Assembly: GCA_045647745.1 (NCBI GenBank)
Contig: JAZRMQ010000054.1
Location: 1-22,133, forward strand
DNA length: 22,133 nt
Source of the DNA: HGM04593 sp045647745
GTDB taxonomy: Bacteria > Bacteroidota > Bacteroidia > Bacteroidales > Bacteroidaceae
Reading direction: 5' to 3'
Position 1 is the first letter of the stretch. Every line of letters starts with the position of its first letter. A model generated the notes under the pieces. It did no database searches. It had not been told where the DNA came from and worked only from the letters and a program-made list of their open reading frames with translations. Positions 1 to 7,170 of this stretch are shown one piece after another. A program made the position numbers and the translations under genes.

Positions 1-65
1 GAATGACAAAATACACTAAATTTTAGTATAAATTCTTATATCGAACTCACGTTATATTATTAATT

Positions 66-746
66 TCAATCTATATACTTAACCTTACCCAAATCCCTTG
101 GCTTTGCCTCGGGCTTTTCACCATCGGGGTAACCCATTGATAAACACAAGCTAAGTTCATACCCCTCACTAAAACCAAGTTTAGACAAAACCTGTTCGTT
201 ACCCTCGGCCATCAATATATAGCGCACAGGGCTACCAAGACAGACAGAAGCAACACCAAGAGCATTTGCCGAAAGCATCATATTCTCGGCCATCAAGCCA
301 CAATCGTATGCCGAAAAATCGTAACCCTTGTCACGGGCTATGAACACCCACACAGGAGCGTTGTAGAAACAACCCGCAGCACGCTCGCCACCAACGGTTG
401 CCATAAGAGCTTTAATCTCATTCTGTAACTCGGAATTCTCTACCACGCGCACCTCCCACGACTGCTTGTTCTGACCGTTGGGTGCATTAACACCACACTC
501 CATAATTTGCTCGAGCACATCGCGAGGCACAGCCTGCTGCTTATAGTTTCTTACACTGCGGCGCGACATAATATTTTCAATTACCGCTACGCTTTTACAA
601 TCACTCTTGTCCATACACTCCTTTTTTGTACACTCTGTGGCACATTTGCCACCACCCTCACACTTATTTTCCTCGGCCGTAGCACCACCACAAGCAACAG
701 CAACCAGCAACGACACACCGCAAAGAATAGAATTAAACAATTTCAT
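66..746 (-). CDS. Exported nitroreductase-family flavoprotein, probable lipoprotein
   Basis: A 226-residue protein. The C-terminal part (about residues 55-226) is a nitroreductase fold: RRSVRNY near the start of the domain and NGQNKQSW are the usual FMN-contact segments, and YNAPVWVFIA and LGVASVCLGSP match the family core. Such enzymes reduce nitro compounds, quinones or related substrates with NAD(P)H and FMN; the substrate here cannot be told. I chose the ATG at 744-746 rather than an upstream in-frame start because it begins a clean signal sequence (MKLFNSILCGVSLLVAVAC) and lies just downstream of a good promoter. AVAC at residues 16-19 resembles a lipobox, so membrane anchoring outside the cytoplasm is likely but not certain. 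Residues 29-50 hold five cysteines (C29, C35, C39, C44, C50) among charged residues, which is unusual for the family. It is a single-gene unit downstream of the carB terminator. Confidence 0.88.
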   Translation of the reverse strand: MKLFNSILCGVSLLVAVACGGATAEENKCEGGGKCATECTKKECMDKSDCKSVAVIENIMSRRSVRNYKQQAVPRDVLEQIMECGVNAPNGQNKQSWEVRVVENSELQNEIKALMATVGGERAAGCFYNAPVWVFIARDKGYDFSAYDCGLMAENMMLSANALGVASVCLGSPVRYILMAEGNEQVLSKLGFSEGYELSLCLSMGYPDGEKPEAKPRDLGKVKYID

Positions 747-770
747 ACGCGTTAAGATTTTTACACCTTG

Positions 771-800
771 CGAAGATAACAAAAATATAGGTTTAATCAA
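771..800 (-). promoter_or_regulatory. Promoter of the nitroreductase gene
   Basis: On the minus strand TTG (798-800) is followed after exactly 19 bases by TATCTTCG (771-778). This is a near-ideal Bacteroidetes sigma-ABfr promoter. The start codon lies about 25 bases downstream of the -7 box, and the promoter abuts the carB terminator hairpin. Confidence 0.75.
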
Positions 801-805
801 TATAT

Positions 806-851
806 TATAACACACAAAAGGCTACCGTTTGGTAGCCTTTTGTGTGTTATA
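806..851 (-). terminator. Terminator hairpin after carB
   Basis: A perfect 21-base-pair inverted repeat (arms 806-826 and 831-851, loop GTTT in plus-strand sense) begins 14 bases after the carB stop codon. Both arms contain CCTTTT/AAAAGG tracts, but there is no separate long T-run after the stem. It also acts as a boundary, because the nitroreductase promoter starts only six bases further on. Confidence 0.75.
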
Positions 852-864
852 TGTTTCTCTTCAA

Positions 865-3800
865 TTACTTAAATTCGTCCCAGCTCTTTACCGGCATTGA
901 GTTTACGTCAATCTTGCAGAATGAGCGGATGAACGCACTTGCAAGGCGGGCGTTGGTAATGAGTGGAATGTTGTGGTCGATTGCCGCACGACGTATTCTG
1001 TAACCATTGGTAAGCTCGCGCTTGGTGTGGTTCTTTGGAATATTTATTATTAGGTCGAAACGGTGGTCGGCTATCATCTGCATTACATTGTTCTCGGCAG
1101 CAGGGTCTTCATCGGGCCAGATAACGGGGGTTGTCTGTATGCCGTGCTCGTTGAGGAATTTGGCTGTGCCTGAGGTTGCAAAGAGGTTGTAACCCTTCTG
1201 TGCAAGGAGTGCTGCAGGCTCAAGCAAATCAACTTTTGACTTTGCTGCACCTGAAGACACCATCACATTCTTCTCGGGCACACTGTAACCTACGGCAATC
1301 ATTGCGTTGAGCAGTGCCTCTTCAAAGTCATCGCCAATGCAACCAACCTCGCCGGTTGATGACATATCAACGCCCAATACTGGGTCGGCCTGATGCAAGC
1401 GGCTGAATGAGAACTGTGATGCTTTAACACCAATGTGGTCAATATCGAATGCTGATTTATCGGGCTTGCTGTATGGAGCACCAAGCATAATGCGTGTAGC
1501 TGTCTCGATAAAATTACGACGCAACACCTTTGACACGAATGGGAACGAACGTGATGCACGCAAGTTACATTCAATTACCTTAACCTCGTTGTTCTTTGCA
1601 AGGAACTGAATGTTGAAAGGACCTGAGATATTAAGTTCTTTAGCAATGCGACGGCAGATTTTCTTGATGCGGCGCGCTGTCTCAAAGTAGATTTTCTGTG
1701 CAGGGAACACAAGTGTTGCATCGCCAGAGTGTACGCCGGCAAACTCTACGTGCTCTGAAATTGCATACTCCACTACCTCGCCGTTCTGCGCTACAGCATC
1801 AAACTCAATCTCCTTTGTATCGGTCATAAACTGCGATACAACAACCGGGAACTCCTTAGAGACGTCGGCTGCCATCTTCAAGAACTCGTGCAACTCTTCC
1901 TCGTTGTAGCAGACATTCATCGCTGCACCTGAGAGCACGTATGATGGGCGCACAAGCACAGGATAGCCAACTTTTTCTACAAATTCCTTCATATCCTCGA
2001 GGCTTGTAAGCTCCTTCCAAGCGGGTTGGTCGATACCAAGCTGGTCGAGCATTGCGGAGAACTTGTGACGGTTCTCGGCACGGTCGATTGAGAGTGGCGA
2101 TGTTCCAAGGATGGGCACTGCCTGACGATGCAATTTCATTGCAAGGTTGTTAGGTATCTGACCACCAACAGAAACAATCACACCACCGGGCTGCTCAAGG
2201 TCGATAACATCGAGCACACGCTCGAATGACAACTCGTCGAAATAGAGACGGTCGCACATATCGTAGTCGGTTGATACAGTCTCGGGGTTATAGTTTATCA
2301 TTATTGACTTGTAGCCGAGTTTGCGTGCTGTTTGCACTGCATTCACCGAGCACCAGTCGAACTCAACAGATGAACCGATGCGGTAAGCACCTGAGCCAAG
2401 GACTACTACCGATTTATCGGTCTTGTAGTAGTTCACATCGTAACCTGTTGTGCCGTATGTCATATAAAGGTAGTTTGTCAATTCGGGGTGCTCCGAAGCA
2501 ACTGTATTGATGCGCTTGACAGCAGGGAGAATACCGAGTTCTTTACGACGTGCACGCACTGCAAGGTTACCGGTCTCCATATTCTTTTGCTCTTTGAGAA
2601 CGAAACGAGAAATCTGGAAGTCAGAGAATCCAAGCTCTTTTGCCTTGCGCAAAACATCGGCCGGCAACTCTTCGAGCGTATTGTAACCCTCGAGTACCTT
2701 TTTATAATCTACAATATTCTTTAGTTTACCCAAGAACCAAGGGTCAATCTTTGTCAGCTCACTAATGCGCTCAACGGTGTAACCCTTTTCGAGTGCCGAT
2801 GCGATTGAGAATACACGCATATCGGTTGGGTTGGCAAGTTCCTCGTCAAGGTTGTCAAAGTGTGTGTGCTCGTTGCCCACAAAACCGTGCATTCCCTGAC
2901 CAATCATACGCAATCCCTTTTGGATTACCTCCTCGAAGCTGCGACCTATTGACATAATCTCGCCCACAGACTTCATACTTGAGCCAATCTGGCGTGATAC
3001 ACCTGCGAACTTTGTCAAGTCCCAACGTGGTATCTTACAGATGAGATAATCGAGCTCGGGAGCTTTGTATGCACTATTTGGTGTGCCCATCTCGCCAATT
3101 TCGTCGAGAGTGTAGCCAAGAGCAATCTTTGCAGCCACAAAAGCGAGAGGATAACCTGTTGCCTTTGATGCAAGAGCCGAAGAACGGCTCAAACGAGCAT
3201 TAACCTCAATTACACGATAGTCATTTGTCTCGGCATTGAATGCATATTGAATATTACACTCGCCGACAATACCCAAATGACGGATTGCCTTTACCGAGAT
3301 TTCCTGCATAAATTTCACCTGTTCGGGGGTGAGTGAGCAGGTTGGAGCTACCACAATTGACTCACCGGTGTGAATACCAAGCGGGTCAAAATTCTCCATA
3401 CTTGCCACTGTGAAACAGTGGTCGTTGGCGTCACGGATTACCTCGAACTCAATCTCCTTCCAACCTTTAAGCGACTCCTCCACAAGAATCTGGTTAGAGA
3501 AGGTAAATGCGCTCTCTGCAAGTTCTCTAAAGCTTGCCTCGTCCTTGCAAATGCCGCTACCCAAGCCACCGAGAGCATAAGCCGAGCGAACCATCACAGG
3601 GAAGCCGATGCGGTGTGCCGCTGCAAGAGCATCCTCCATTGACTCAACAGCTTGGCTGACAGGAGTCTTCATTGGAATCTCGTCAAGTTTCTTAACAAAG
3701 AGGTCGCGGTCCTCGGTGTACATAATAGCCTCGACAGATGTACCGAGCACCTTGACGCCATATTTCTCAAGAATACCCTTTTGATAGAGTTCAGTACCAC

Positions 3801-4086
3801 AGTTAAGCGCTGTTTGTCCACCAAAAGCGAGCAGAATACCATCGGGACGCTCCTTTTTGATAATCTCCTCGACATTATGAATGTCAACGGGAAGGAAATA
3901 TACCTTGTCGGCAATACCTTCCGATGTTTGAATTGTTGCAACATTGGGGTTTATAAGCACTGATTGGATACCCTCTTCGCGAAGAGCCTTCAATGCTTGC
4001 GAACCGGAATAGTCGAACTCACCGGCCTGACCGATACGCAAAGCGCCGGAGCCAAGCAATAACACCTTTTTCAGTTTTTCTTTCAT
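865..4086 (-). CDS. carB: Carbamoyl-phosphate synthase large subunit
   Basis: 1073 residues, the usual full length. It makes carbamoyl phosphate from bicarbonate, ammonia (channelled from the glutaminase subunit) and two ATP, for pyrimidine and arginine synthesis. The two homologous ATP-grasp halves are visible: the first opens with GSGALRIGQAGEFDYSG and the second (about residue 560 onward) with GSGAYRIGSSVEFDWC; an oligomerisation segment separates them. The last 130 or so residues form the MGS-like allosteric domain. Several signatures (FDYSGSQALKAL, SSVEFDWC, MCDRLYFDELSFE) look, from memory, closer to eukaryotic CAD/CPS enzymes than to E. coli CarB. It lies 45 bases downstream of the PurF-like gene and is presumably co-transcribed. 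The small subunit gene carA, expected next to it, is not in this window. Confidence 0.96.
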   Translation of the reverse strand: MKEKLKKVLLLGSGALRIGQAGEFDYSGSQALKALREEGIQSVLINPNVATIQTSEGIADKVYFLPVDIHNVEEIIKKERPDGILLAFGGQTALNCGTELYQKGILEKYGVKVLGTSVEAIMYTEDRDLFVKKLDEIPMKTPVSQAVESMEDALAAAHRIGFPVMVRSAYALGGLGSGICKDEASFRELAESAFTFSNQILVEESLKGWKEIEFEVIRDANDHCFTVASMENFDPLGIHTGESIVVAPTCSLTPEQVKFMQEISVKAIRHLGIVGECNIQYAFNAETNDYRVIEVNARLSRSSALASKATGYPLAFVAAKIALGYTLDEIGEMGTPNSAYKAPELDYLICKIPRWDLTKFAGVSRQIGSSMKSVGEIMSIGRSFEEVIQKGLRMIGQGMHGFVGNEHTHFDNLDEELANPTDMRVFSIASALEKGYTVERISELTKIDPWFLGKLKNIVDYKKVLEGYNTLEELPADVLRKAKELGFSDFQISRFVLKEQKNMETGNLAVRARRKELGILPAVKRINTVASEHPELTNYLYMTYGTTGYDVNYYKTDKSVVVLGSGAYRIGSSVEFDWCSVNAVQTARKLGYKSIMINYNPETVSTDYDMCDRLYFDELSFERVLDVIDLEQPGGVIVSVGGQIPNNLAMKLHRQAVPILGTSPLSIDRAENRHKFSAMLDQLGIDQPAWKELTSLEDMKEFVEKVGYPVLVRPSYVLSGAAMNVCYNEEELHEFLKMAADVSKEFPVVVSQFMTDTKEIEFDAVAQNGEVVEYAISEHVEFAGVHSGDATLVFPAQKIYFETARRIKKICRRIAKELNISGPFNIQFLAKNNEVKVIECNLRASRSFPFVSKVLRRNFIETATRIMLGAPYSKPDKSAFDIDHIGVKASQFSFSRLHQADPVLGVDMSSTGEVGCIGDDFEEALLNAMIAVGYSVPEKNVMVSSGAAKSKVDLLEPAALLAQKGYNLFATSGTAKFLNEHGIQTTPVIWPDEDPAAENNVMQMIADHRFDLIINIPKNHTKRELTNGYRIRRAAIDHNIPLITNARLASAFIRSFCKIDVNSMPVKSWDEFK

Positions 4087-4131
4087 AATTGTATATTTTA
4101 TTTATTATTTTTCTCTGTTACCTCACCTCTT

Positions 4132-6012
4132 TTATTTATATAGGTATTTCTCGTAGTGGTAAACAAATGCCTCGTTCACCAAGCGGTTGCCACCGGGAGT
4201 TGGATAGATGCCGCTGAAATACCAATCGCCCAAGTGATTGGGGCAAGCATCGTGCAAGCCCTCGAGGCTCTGGAACACAAGTTCCAGCTCGGCATTGAGG
4301 TCAACCGGCTTCAACATATCGGCAATTTTGCGTGATATTTCATCGGCTGTAAACTGCTTGTATATTGCACGAGTGCAGTTAACCTGCTCTGCATCGGGCT
4401 TTTTAAGTTCCTCGATACAAGCCCTGTATGTTTCGTCGATAAGCGAATGTTTACCATTCTCGTACAACAACTCAAGAGCTGCCTTAAAGGCCACAAAGTG
4501 GTCAAATTTCTCCATATCGATACCATAGTAATCGGGGTAACGAATCTGTGGACTTGAAGAGACTACGACAATTTTCTTTGGTTCAAGGCGGTCGAGAATG
4601 TTAAGAATATTCTGTTTCAATGTTGTTCCGCGAACGATGCTATCGTCAATAACAACGAGATTGTCGACCTTAGGCTTAACTGTGCCGTATGTAATATCGT
4701 ACACATAAGATGCGAGGTCGTTGCGTTTATCGGTTGTAGATATAAATGTACGCATCTTGATATCTTTGTTCACAGATTTCTCCTGACGCACCTTTTTAGT
4801 TACAATAGCATTCAACTCTTCGGTTGTAAACTTCTTGCCGGAATTAATTTCCCTGACTTTCCACTCATCGAGATACTCCTGCATTCCCTCTACCATTCCG
4901 TAGAATGCCATTTCGGCAGTATTTGGAATGAATGAGAACACGGTGTTGTCAAGGTCGTAGTTGATAGCCTTCAATATCTGCTCTTTGAGGTTTGAACCAA
5001 GTTTTTTGCGTTCGGTGTAGATATCGCCGTCGTTTCCACGGCTGAAGTAGATGCGCTCGAACGAGCAAGGGAGCATTGCCTTTTGAGGAATAATCTGCTC
5101 GCAACGGATTTCGCCACGTTTGTTAACGAGTATTGCTTCGCCCGGCTTTAGTTCAATAACCTCCTCGGCTTTAAGGTTCATTGCTGTCTGCAATGCTGCA
5201 CGCTCGCTTGCCATAATAAAAATCTCATCGTTGGCATACCAATAGGCGGTGCGCACGCCCCAAGGATCGCGCATTGTAAACATCTCGCCGCTGCCGGTAA
5301 CACCGCAGAATACATAACCGCCATCGAGCATTGGTGTTGATGTACGTAATACATTTGCAACATCCATACGCTCCTCGATGGTGTTTGTAATATCCATTCC
5401 CGTCAAGCCCTCGGCCTCGCACATTTTAAACACGCGCTCTACCTCGCGGTCGAGACGATGCCCCATAAGTTCAAGCATTATGTATGTATCGGCGTGCACG
5501 CGTGGGTGCTGGCCGTGAGAAACAAGTTCGTGGAACACATCCTCTACATTGGTAATATGGAAATTACCACAAAGAGCCAAATTTTTTGCTCTCCAATTGT
5601 TGCGGCGCAAGAATGGGTGAACATACTGCATTCCGGTTTTTCCTGTGGCCGAATAGCGCAAGTGTCCCATATAAAGTTCACCGGCAAAGCCAAAATGACG
5701 ATAAGCATAATCGGCATTATTCTTCATCTCCTTTGGGTGAGAGAGAATGCTTTTGTTTGCCAAATCAAAAACCTCGGATATTGCGCCCGAGCCCTCTGCT
5801 CTTTCACGGAACATATAATCCTCACCCGGAGACGCTTTCAGTTTAACGCAAGCAATACCGGCACCCTGCTGACCACGATTATACTGTTTGTTCATCAACA
5901 GGAATAGTTTATTCATACCATATGCCCAAGTACCATACTTCTCCTGAAAATAGCTCAGGGGTTTACGAAGGCGAATCATAGCAACGCCACATTCGTGTAA
6001 TAGAGGTTCCAT
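4132..6012 (-). CDS. Large PurF-like glutamine amidotransferase/phosphoribosyltransferase
   Basis: 626 residues, over 100 more than classical PurF. The N-terminal half is a class II (Ntn) glutaminase: MEPLLHEC places the nucleophile candidate Cys8 behind a short propeptide, followed by NRGQQGAGI (45-53) and GHLRYSATG (116-124). The position of the usual HNGN motif reads LCGNFHITN (147-155). The C-terminal half is a type I phosphoribosyltransferase with an intact PRPP loop, VVIDDSIVRGTT (453-464), and a PurF-like RYPDYYGIDM (491-500). An extra tail of about 100 residues ends the protein. Databases usually call such proteins amidophosphoribosyltransferase (first step of purine synthesis), but the length and motif changes mean the reaction is not proven. 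It is the first gene of a unit with carB. The ATG at 6010-6012 is favoured because Cys8 then has a short propeptide like that of B. subtilis PurF. Confidence 0.85.
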   Translation of the reverse strand: MEPLLHECGVAMIRLRKPLSYFQEKYGTWAYGMNKLFLLMNKQYNRGQQGAGIACVKLKASPGEDYMFRERAEGSGAISEVFDLANKSILSHPKEMKNNADYAYRHFGFAGELYMGHLRYSATGKTGMQYVHPFLRRNNWRAKNLALCGNFHITNVEDVFHELVSHGQHPRVHADTYIMLELMGHRLDREVERVFKMCEAEGLTGMDITNTIEERMDVANVLRTSTPMLDGGYVFCGVTGSGEMFTMRDPWGVRTAYWYANDEIFIMASERAALQTAMNLKAEEVIELKPGEAILVNKRGEIRCEQIIPQKAMLPCSFERIYFSRGNDGDIYTERKKLGSNLKEQILKAINYDLDNTVFSFIPNTAEMAFYGMVEGMQEYLDEWKVREINSGKKFTTEELNAIVTKKVRQEKSVNKDIKMRTFISTTDKRNDLASYVYDITYGTVKPKVDNLVVIDDSIVRGTTLKQNILNILDRLEPKKIVVVSSSPQIRYPDYYGIDMEKFDHFVAFKAALELLYENGKHSLIDETYRACIEELKKPDAEQVNCTRAIYKQFTADEISRKIADMLKPVDLNAELELVFQSLEGLHDACPNHLGDWYFSGIYPTPGGNRLVNEAFVYHYEKYLYK

Positions 6013-6033
6013 AATCTTTCCAAATAATTTTCG

Positions 6034-6041
6034 CTAATATA
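6034..6041 (-). promoter_or_regulatory. Possible proximal promoter for the PurF-like gene
   Basis: On the minus strand TATATTAG (6034-6041) differs by one base from the Bacteroidetes -7 consensus and would start a transcript about 15 bases before the ATG. No convincing -33 TTG lies at the right distance; that region is the terminator hairpin itself. If it is real, the upstream leader is a separate transcript; if not, the gene must be read through the terminator. Confidence 0.3.
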
Positions 6042-6070
6042 CAAAAAAAGTCGTTTCAAGCGAAACGACT
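6041..6070 (-). terminator. Intrinsic terminator or attenuator just before the PurF-like gene
   Basis: The minus strand reads AGTCGTTTC, loop GCTT, GAAACGACT, then at least seven Ts. The stem is 9 base pairs (6049-6057 with 6062-6070). This is a textbook intrinsic terminator pointing into the gene, whose start codon is only about 30 bases further. It lies nearly 200 bases beyond the upp terminator, so it is not simply the end of upp. Confidence 0.75.
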
Positions 6071-6080
6071 ATAATAAAAA

Positions 6081-6185
6081 CTACAAAAAATTTACATCAA
6101 TAATAAAAAAAACGGGGGCAGAAACAGCAACAGGATTCTTTTTGCATCCTGCAATACCGATATTTTTATGTTCCCCGTATTTCAT
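6081..6185 (-). CDS. Possible 34-residue leader ORF
   Basis: An ATG at 6183-6185 opens 34 codons ending in TAG (6081-6083), about 20 bases downstream of a TACCTTCG -7 box. The peptide begins MKYGEHKNIGIAGCKKNP and has a hydrophobic C-terminal third (VFFIIDVNFL). It matches no family I recognise. Its third and fourth codons (TAC GGG) lie in one arm of the leader stem, so ribosome movement could in principle affect folding. It may equally be a chance ORF in a structured leader; codon use and length give no independent support. Confidence 0.2.
   Translation of the reverse strand: MKYGEHKNIGIAGCKKNPVAVSAPVFFIIDVNFL
6105..6178 (-). promoter_or_regulatory. Structured leader followed by T8
   Basis: On the minus strand ACGGGG (RNA from 6173-6178) can pair with CCCCGT (6112-6117). 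This encloses a hairpin CAGGAT/ATCCTG (6146-6151 with 6131-6136), and the outer stem is followed directly by eight Ts (6105-6112). The layout is that of a regulated terminator or a small structured RNA. I cannot match it to a named riboswitch class. Confidence 0.4.
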
Positions 6186-6204
6186 AGCAAACTATTTTAC
6201 TCCG

Positions 6205-6212
6205 CGAAGGTA
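6205..6212 (-). promoter_or_regulatory. Probable -7 box upstream of the PurF-like leader
   Basis: The minus strand reads TACCTTCG followed by CGG, a good Bacteroidetes -7 box. A TTTG at 6229-6232 is only about 16 bases upstream, shorter than usual, so the -33 element is weak. It would start a leader of roughly 185 bases before the PurF-like start codon. Confidence 0.5.
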
Positions 6213-6256
6213 ATAAAAAATAATCACACAAAGAACTATTTTACATTATAAATATG

Positions 6257-6287
6257 AAAAAAATGAAGCGGAATATGATATTCCGCT
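6257..6287 (-). terminator. Intrinsic terminator after upp
   Basis: A 9-base-pair stem (AGCGGAATA at 6267-6275 with TATTCCGCT at 6279-6287, three-base loop) lies 10 bases after the upp stop codon. On the minus strand it is followed by TCA and seven Ts (6257-6263). Confidence 0.8.
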
Positions 6288-6296
6288 CCGTGTCAT

Positions 6297-6920
6297 TTAT
6301 TTTGTACCAAAAATTCTGTCGCCGGCATCACCCAATCCCGGAAGAATGTAGTTTTTATCATTCAACCCCTCATCAACCGAAGCCACGTAAATATCCACAT
6401 CGGGATACTTCTCTTCAACAGCTTTTACTCCCTGTGGAGAGGCCACCAAGCACATCAATCTTATGCGACTGAAGCCATCGGCTTTCAGGCGAGCTATAGC
6501 ATCGCAAGCGCTACCACCGGTCGCCAGCATAGGGTCGGTCAATATAACCGCACGTTCCTTGTTTGCCGGCATTTTGTAATAATAAAAAACAGGCTGACAG
6601 GTAACCTCGTCGCGATACAATCCAATGTGACCAACTCGCGCCGATGGAATAAGTTTCATCAAGCCATCAACCATTCCAAGGCCGGCTCTCAATATTGGAA
6701 CAATAACAACCTTTTTTCCGGCAATTTTGGGAGCGCTCATTGACATCAAGGGAGTTTCAATCTCCTCATAAGTCAAAGGCATATCGCGAGTTATCTCATA
6801 CCCCATCAGCATCGAGATTTCCTCCAGCAGTTCCCTGAATTTCATTGTTGAGGTCTCTTTGTTGCGCATAATGCTCAGCTTATGCAACACCAGCGGGTGG
6901 TCTATTACGTGTAAAGCCAT
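6297..6920 (-). CDS. upp: Uracil phosphoribosyltransferase
   Basis: 207 residues, the normal length for the family. It converts uracil and PRPP to UMP in pyrimidine salvage, in the cytoplasm. Seen in the sequence: VPILRAGLGMVDG (74-86), the PRPP loop LTDPMLATGGS (127-137), and the uracil-binding C-terminal segment GLGDAGDRIFGT (195-206). I chose the ATG at 6918-6920 (MALHVIDHPLV) because homologues begin with this segment; an upstream in-frame extension of 24 residues is untranslated leader by this reading. It is a single-gene unit with its own promoter and terminator, and its leader carries a hairpin followed by U6 that could be an attenuator. Nothing in the reading frame is unusual. Confidence 0.95.
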   Translation of the reverse strand: MALHVIDHPLVLHKLSIMRNKETSTMKFRELLEEISMLMGYEITRDMPLTYEEIETPLMSMSAPKIAGKKVVIVPILRAGLGMVDGLMKLIPSARVGHIGLYRDEVTCQPVFYYYKMPANKERAVILTDPMLATGGSACDAIARLKADGFSRIRLMCLVASPQGVKAVEEKYPDVDIYVASVDEGLNDKNYILPGLGDAGDRIFGTK

Positions 6921-6945
6921 AGTAAAAAGTTTTATTGTTATGTAC

Positions 6946-6997
6946 AAAAAATCAAGGAGTGCATATTTCTTCAAACTATCGCTGCCAAGCACCTCCT
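6946..6997 (-). promoter_or_regulatory. upp 5' leader hairpin followed by U6
   Basis: On the minus strand AGGAGGTGC (6989-6997) pairs with GCACTCCT (6955-6962): 3 plus 5 base pairs with a bulged G, around a loop of about 26 bases. TGA-type spacing and TTTTTT (6946-6951) follow. It lies between the predicted transcription start and the ATG, so it could end transcription early or stabilise the 5' end. The effector, if any, is not visible. Confidence 0.4.
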
Positions 6998-7004
6998 ATG
7001 AGTG

Positions 7005-7012
7005 CAAATGTA
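7005..7012 (-). promoter_or_regulatory. -7 box of the upp promoter
   Basis: The minus strand reads TACATTTG followed by C, matching TAnnTTTG exactly. The expected -33 TTG is not clear, with TGACG at about the right distance. Transcription would start near 6998, giving a leader of nearly 80 bases. Confidence 0.55.
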
Positions 7013-7106
7013 GTTATATATTTTTGAAAAACGTCACTAATTTAACCCATTTTTGATATTTTTACAATAAATGGTTAAAACACCGCAACAAATAAAAGCA
7101 ACAAGC

Positions 7107-7153
7107 GTAAAAAGAGACAATAGGAGCGCAACCAACCGATTGCGCTCCTATTG
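7107..7153 (-). terminator. Terminator after the M20 peptidase gene
   Basis: A perfect 14-base-pair stem (7118-7131 with 7140-7153, eight-base loop) starts 17 bases after the stop codon. On the minus strand it is followed by a T-rich stretch, TCTCTTTTTAC. Confidence 0.75.
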
Positions 7154-7170
7154 CCAAAAAGTTTCAAGTA

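Noticed and set aside
1..65. Palindrome ACTAAA-T-TTTAGT near the left edge
   Set aside because: It is too short and has no loop; it may be part of a terminator after the nitroreductase gene, but there is no T-run or GC stem to support that.
5458..5907. 149-codon plus-strand ORF inside the PurF-like gene
   Set aside because: It is antisense to conserved glutaminase motifs and the peptide has no recognisable domain.
6105..6178. Assignment of the leader to a named riboswitch such as a PRPP or purine class
   Set aside because: I could not match conserved core bases of any class; only the generic stem plus T-run is visible.
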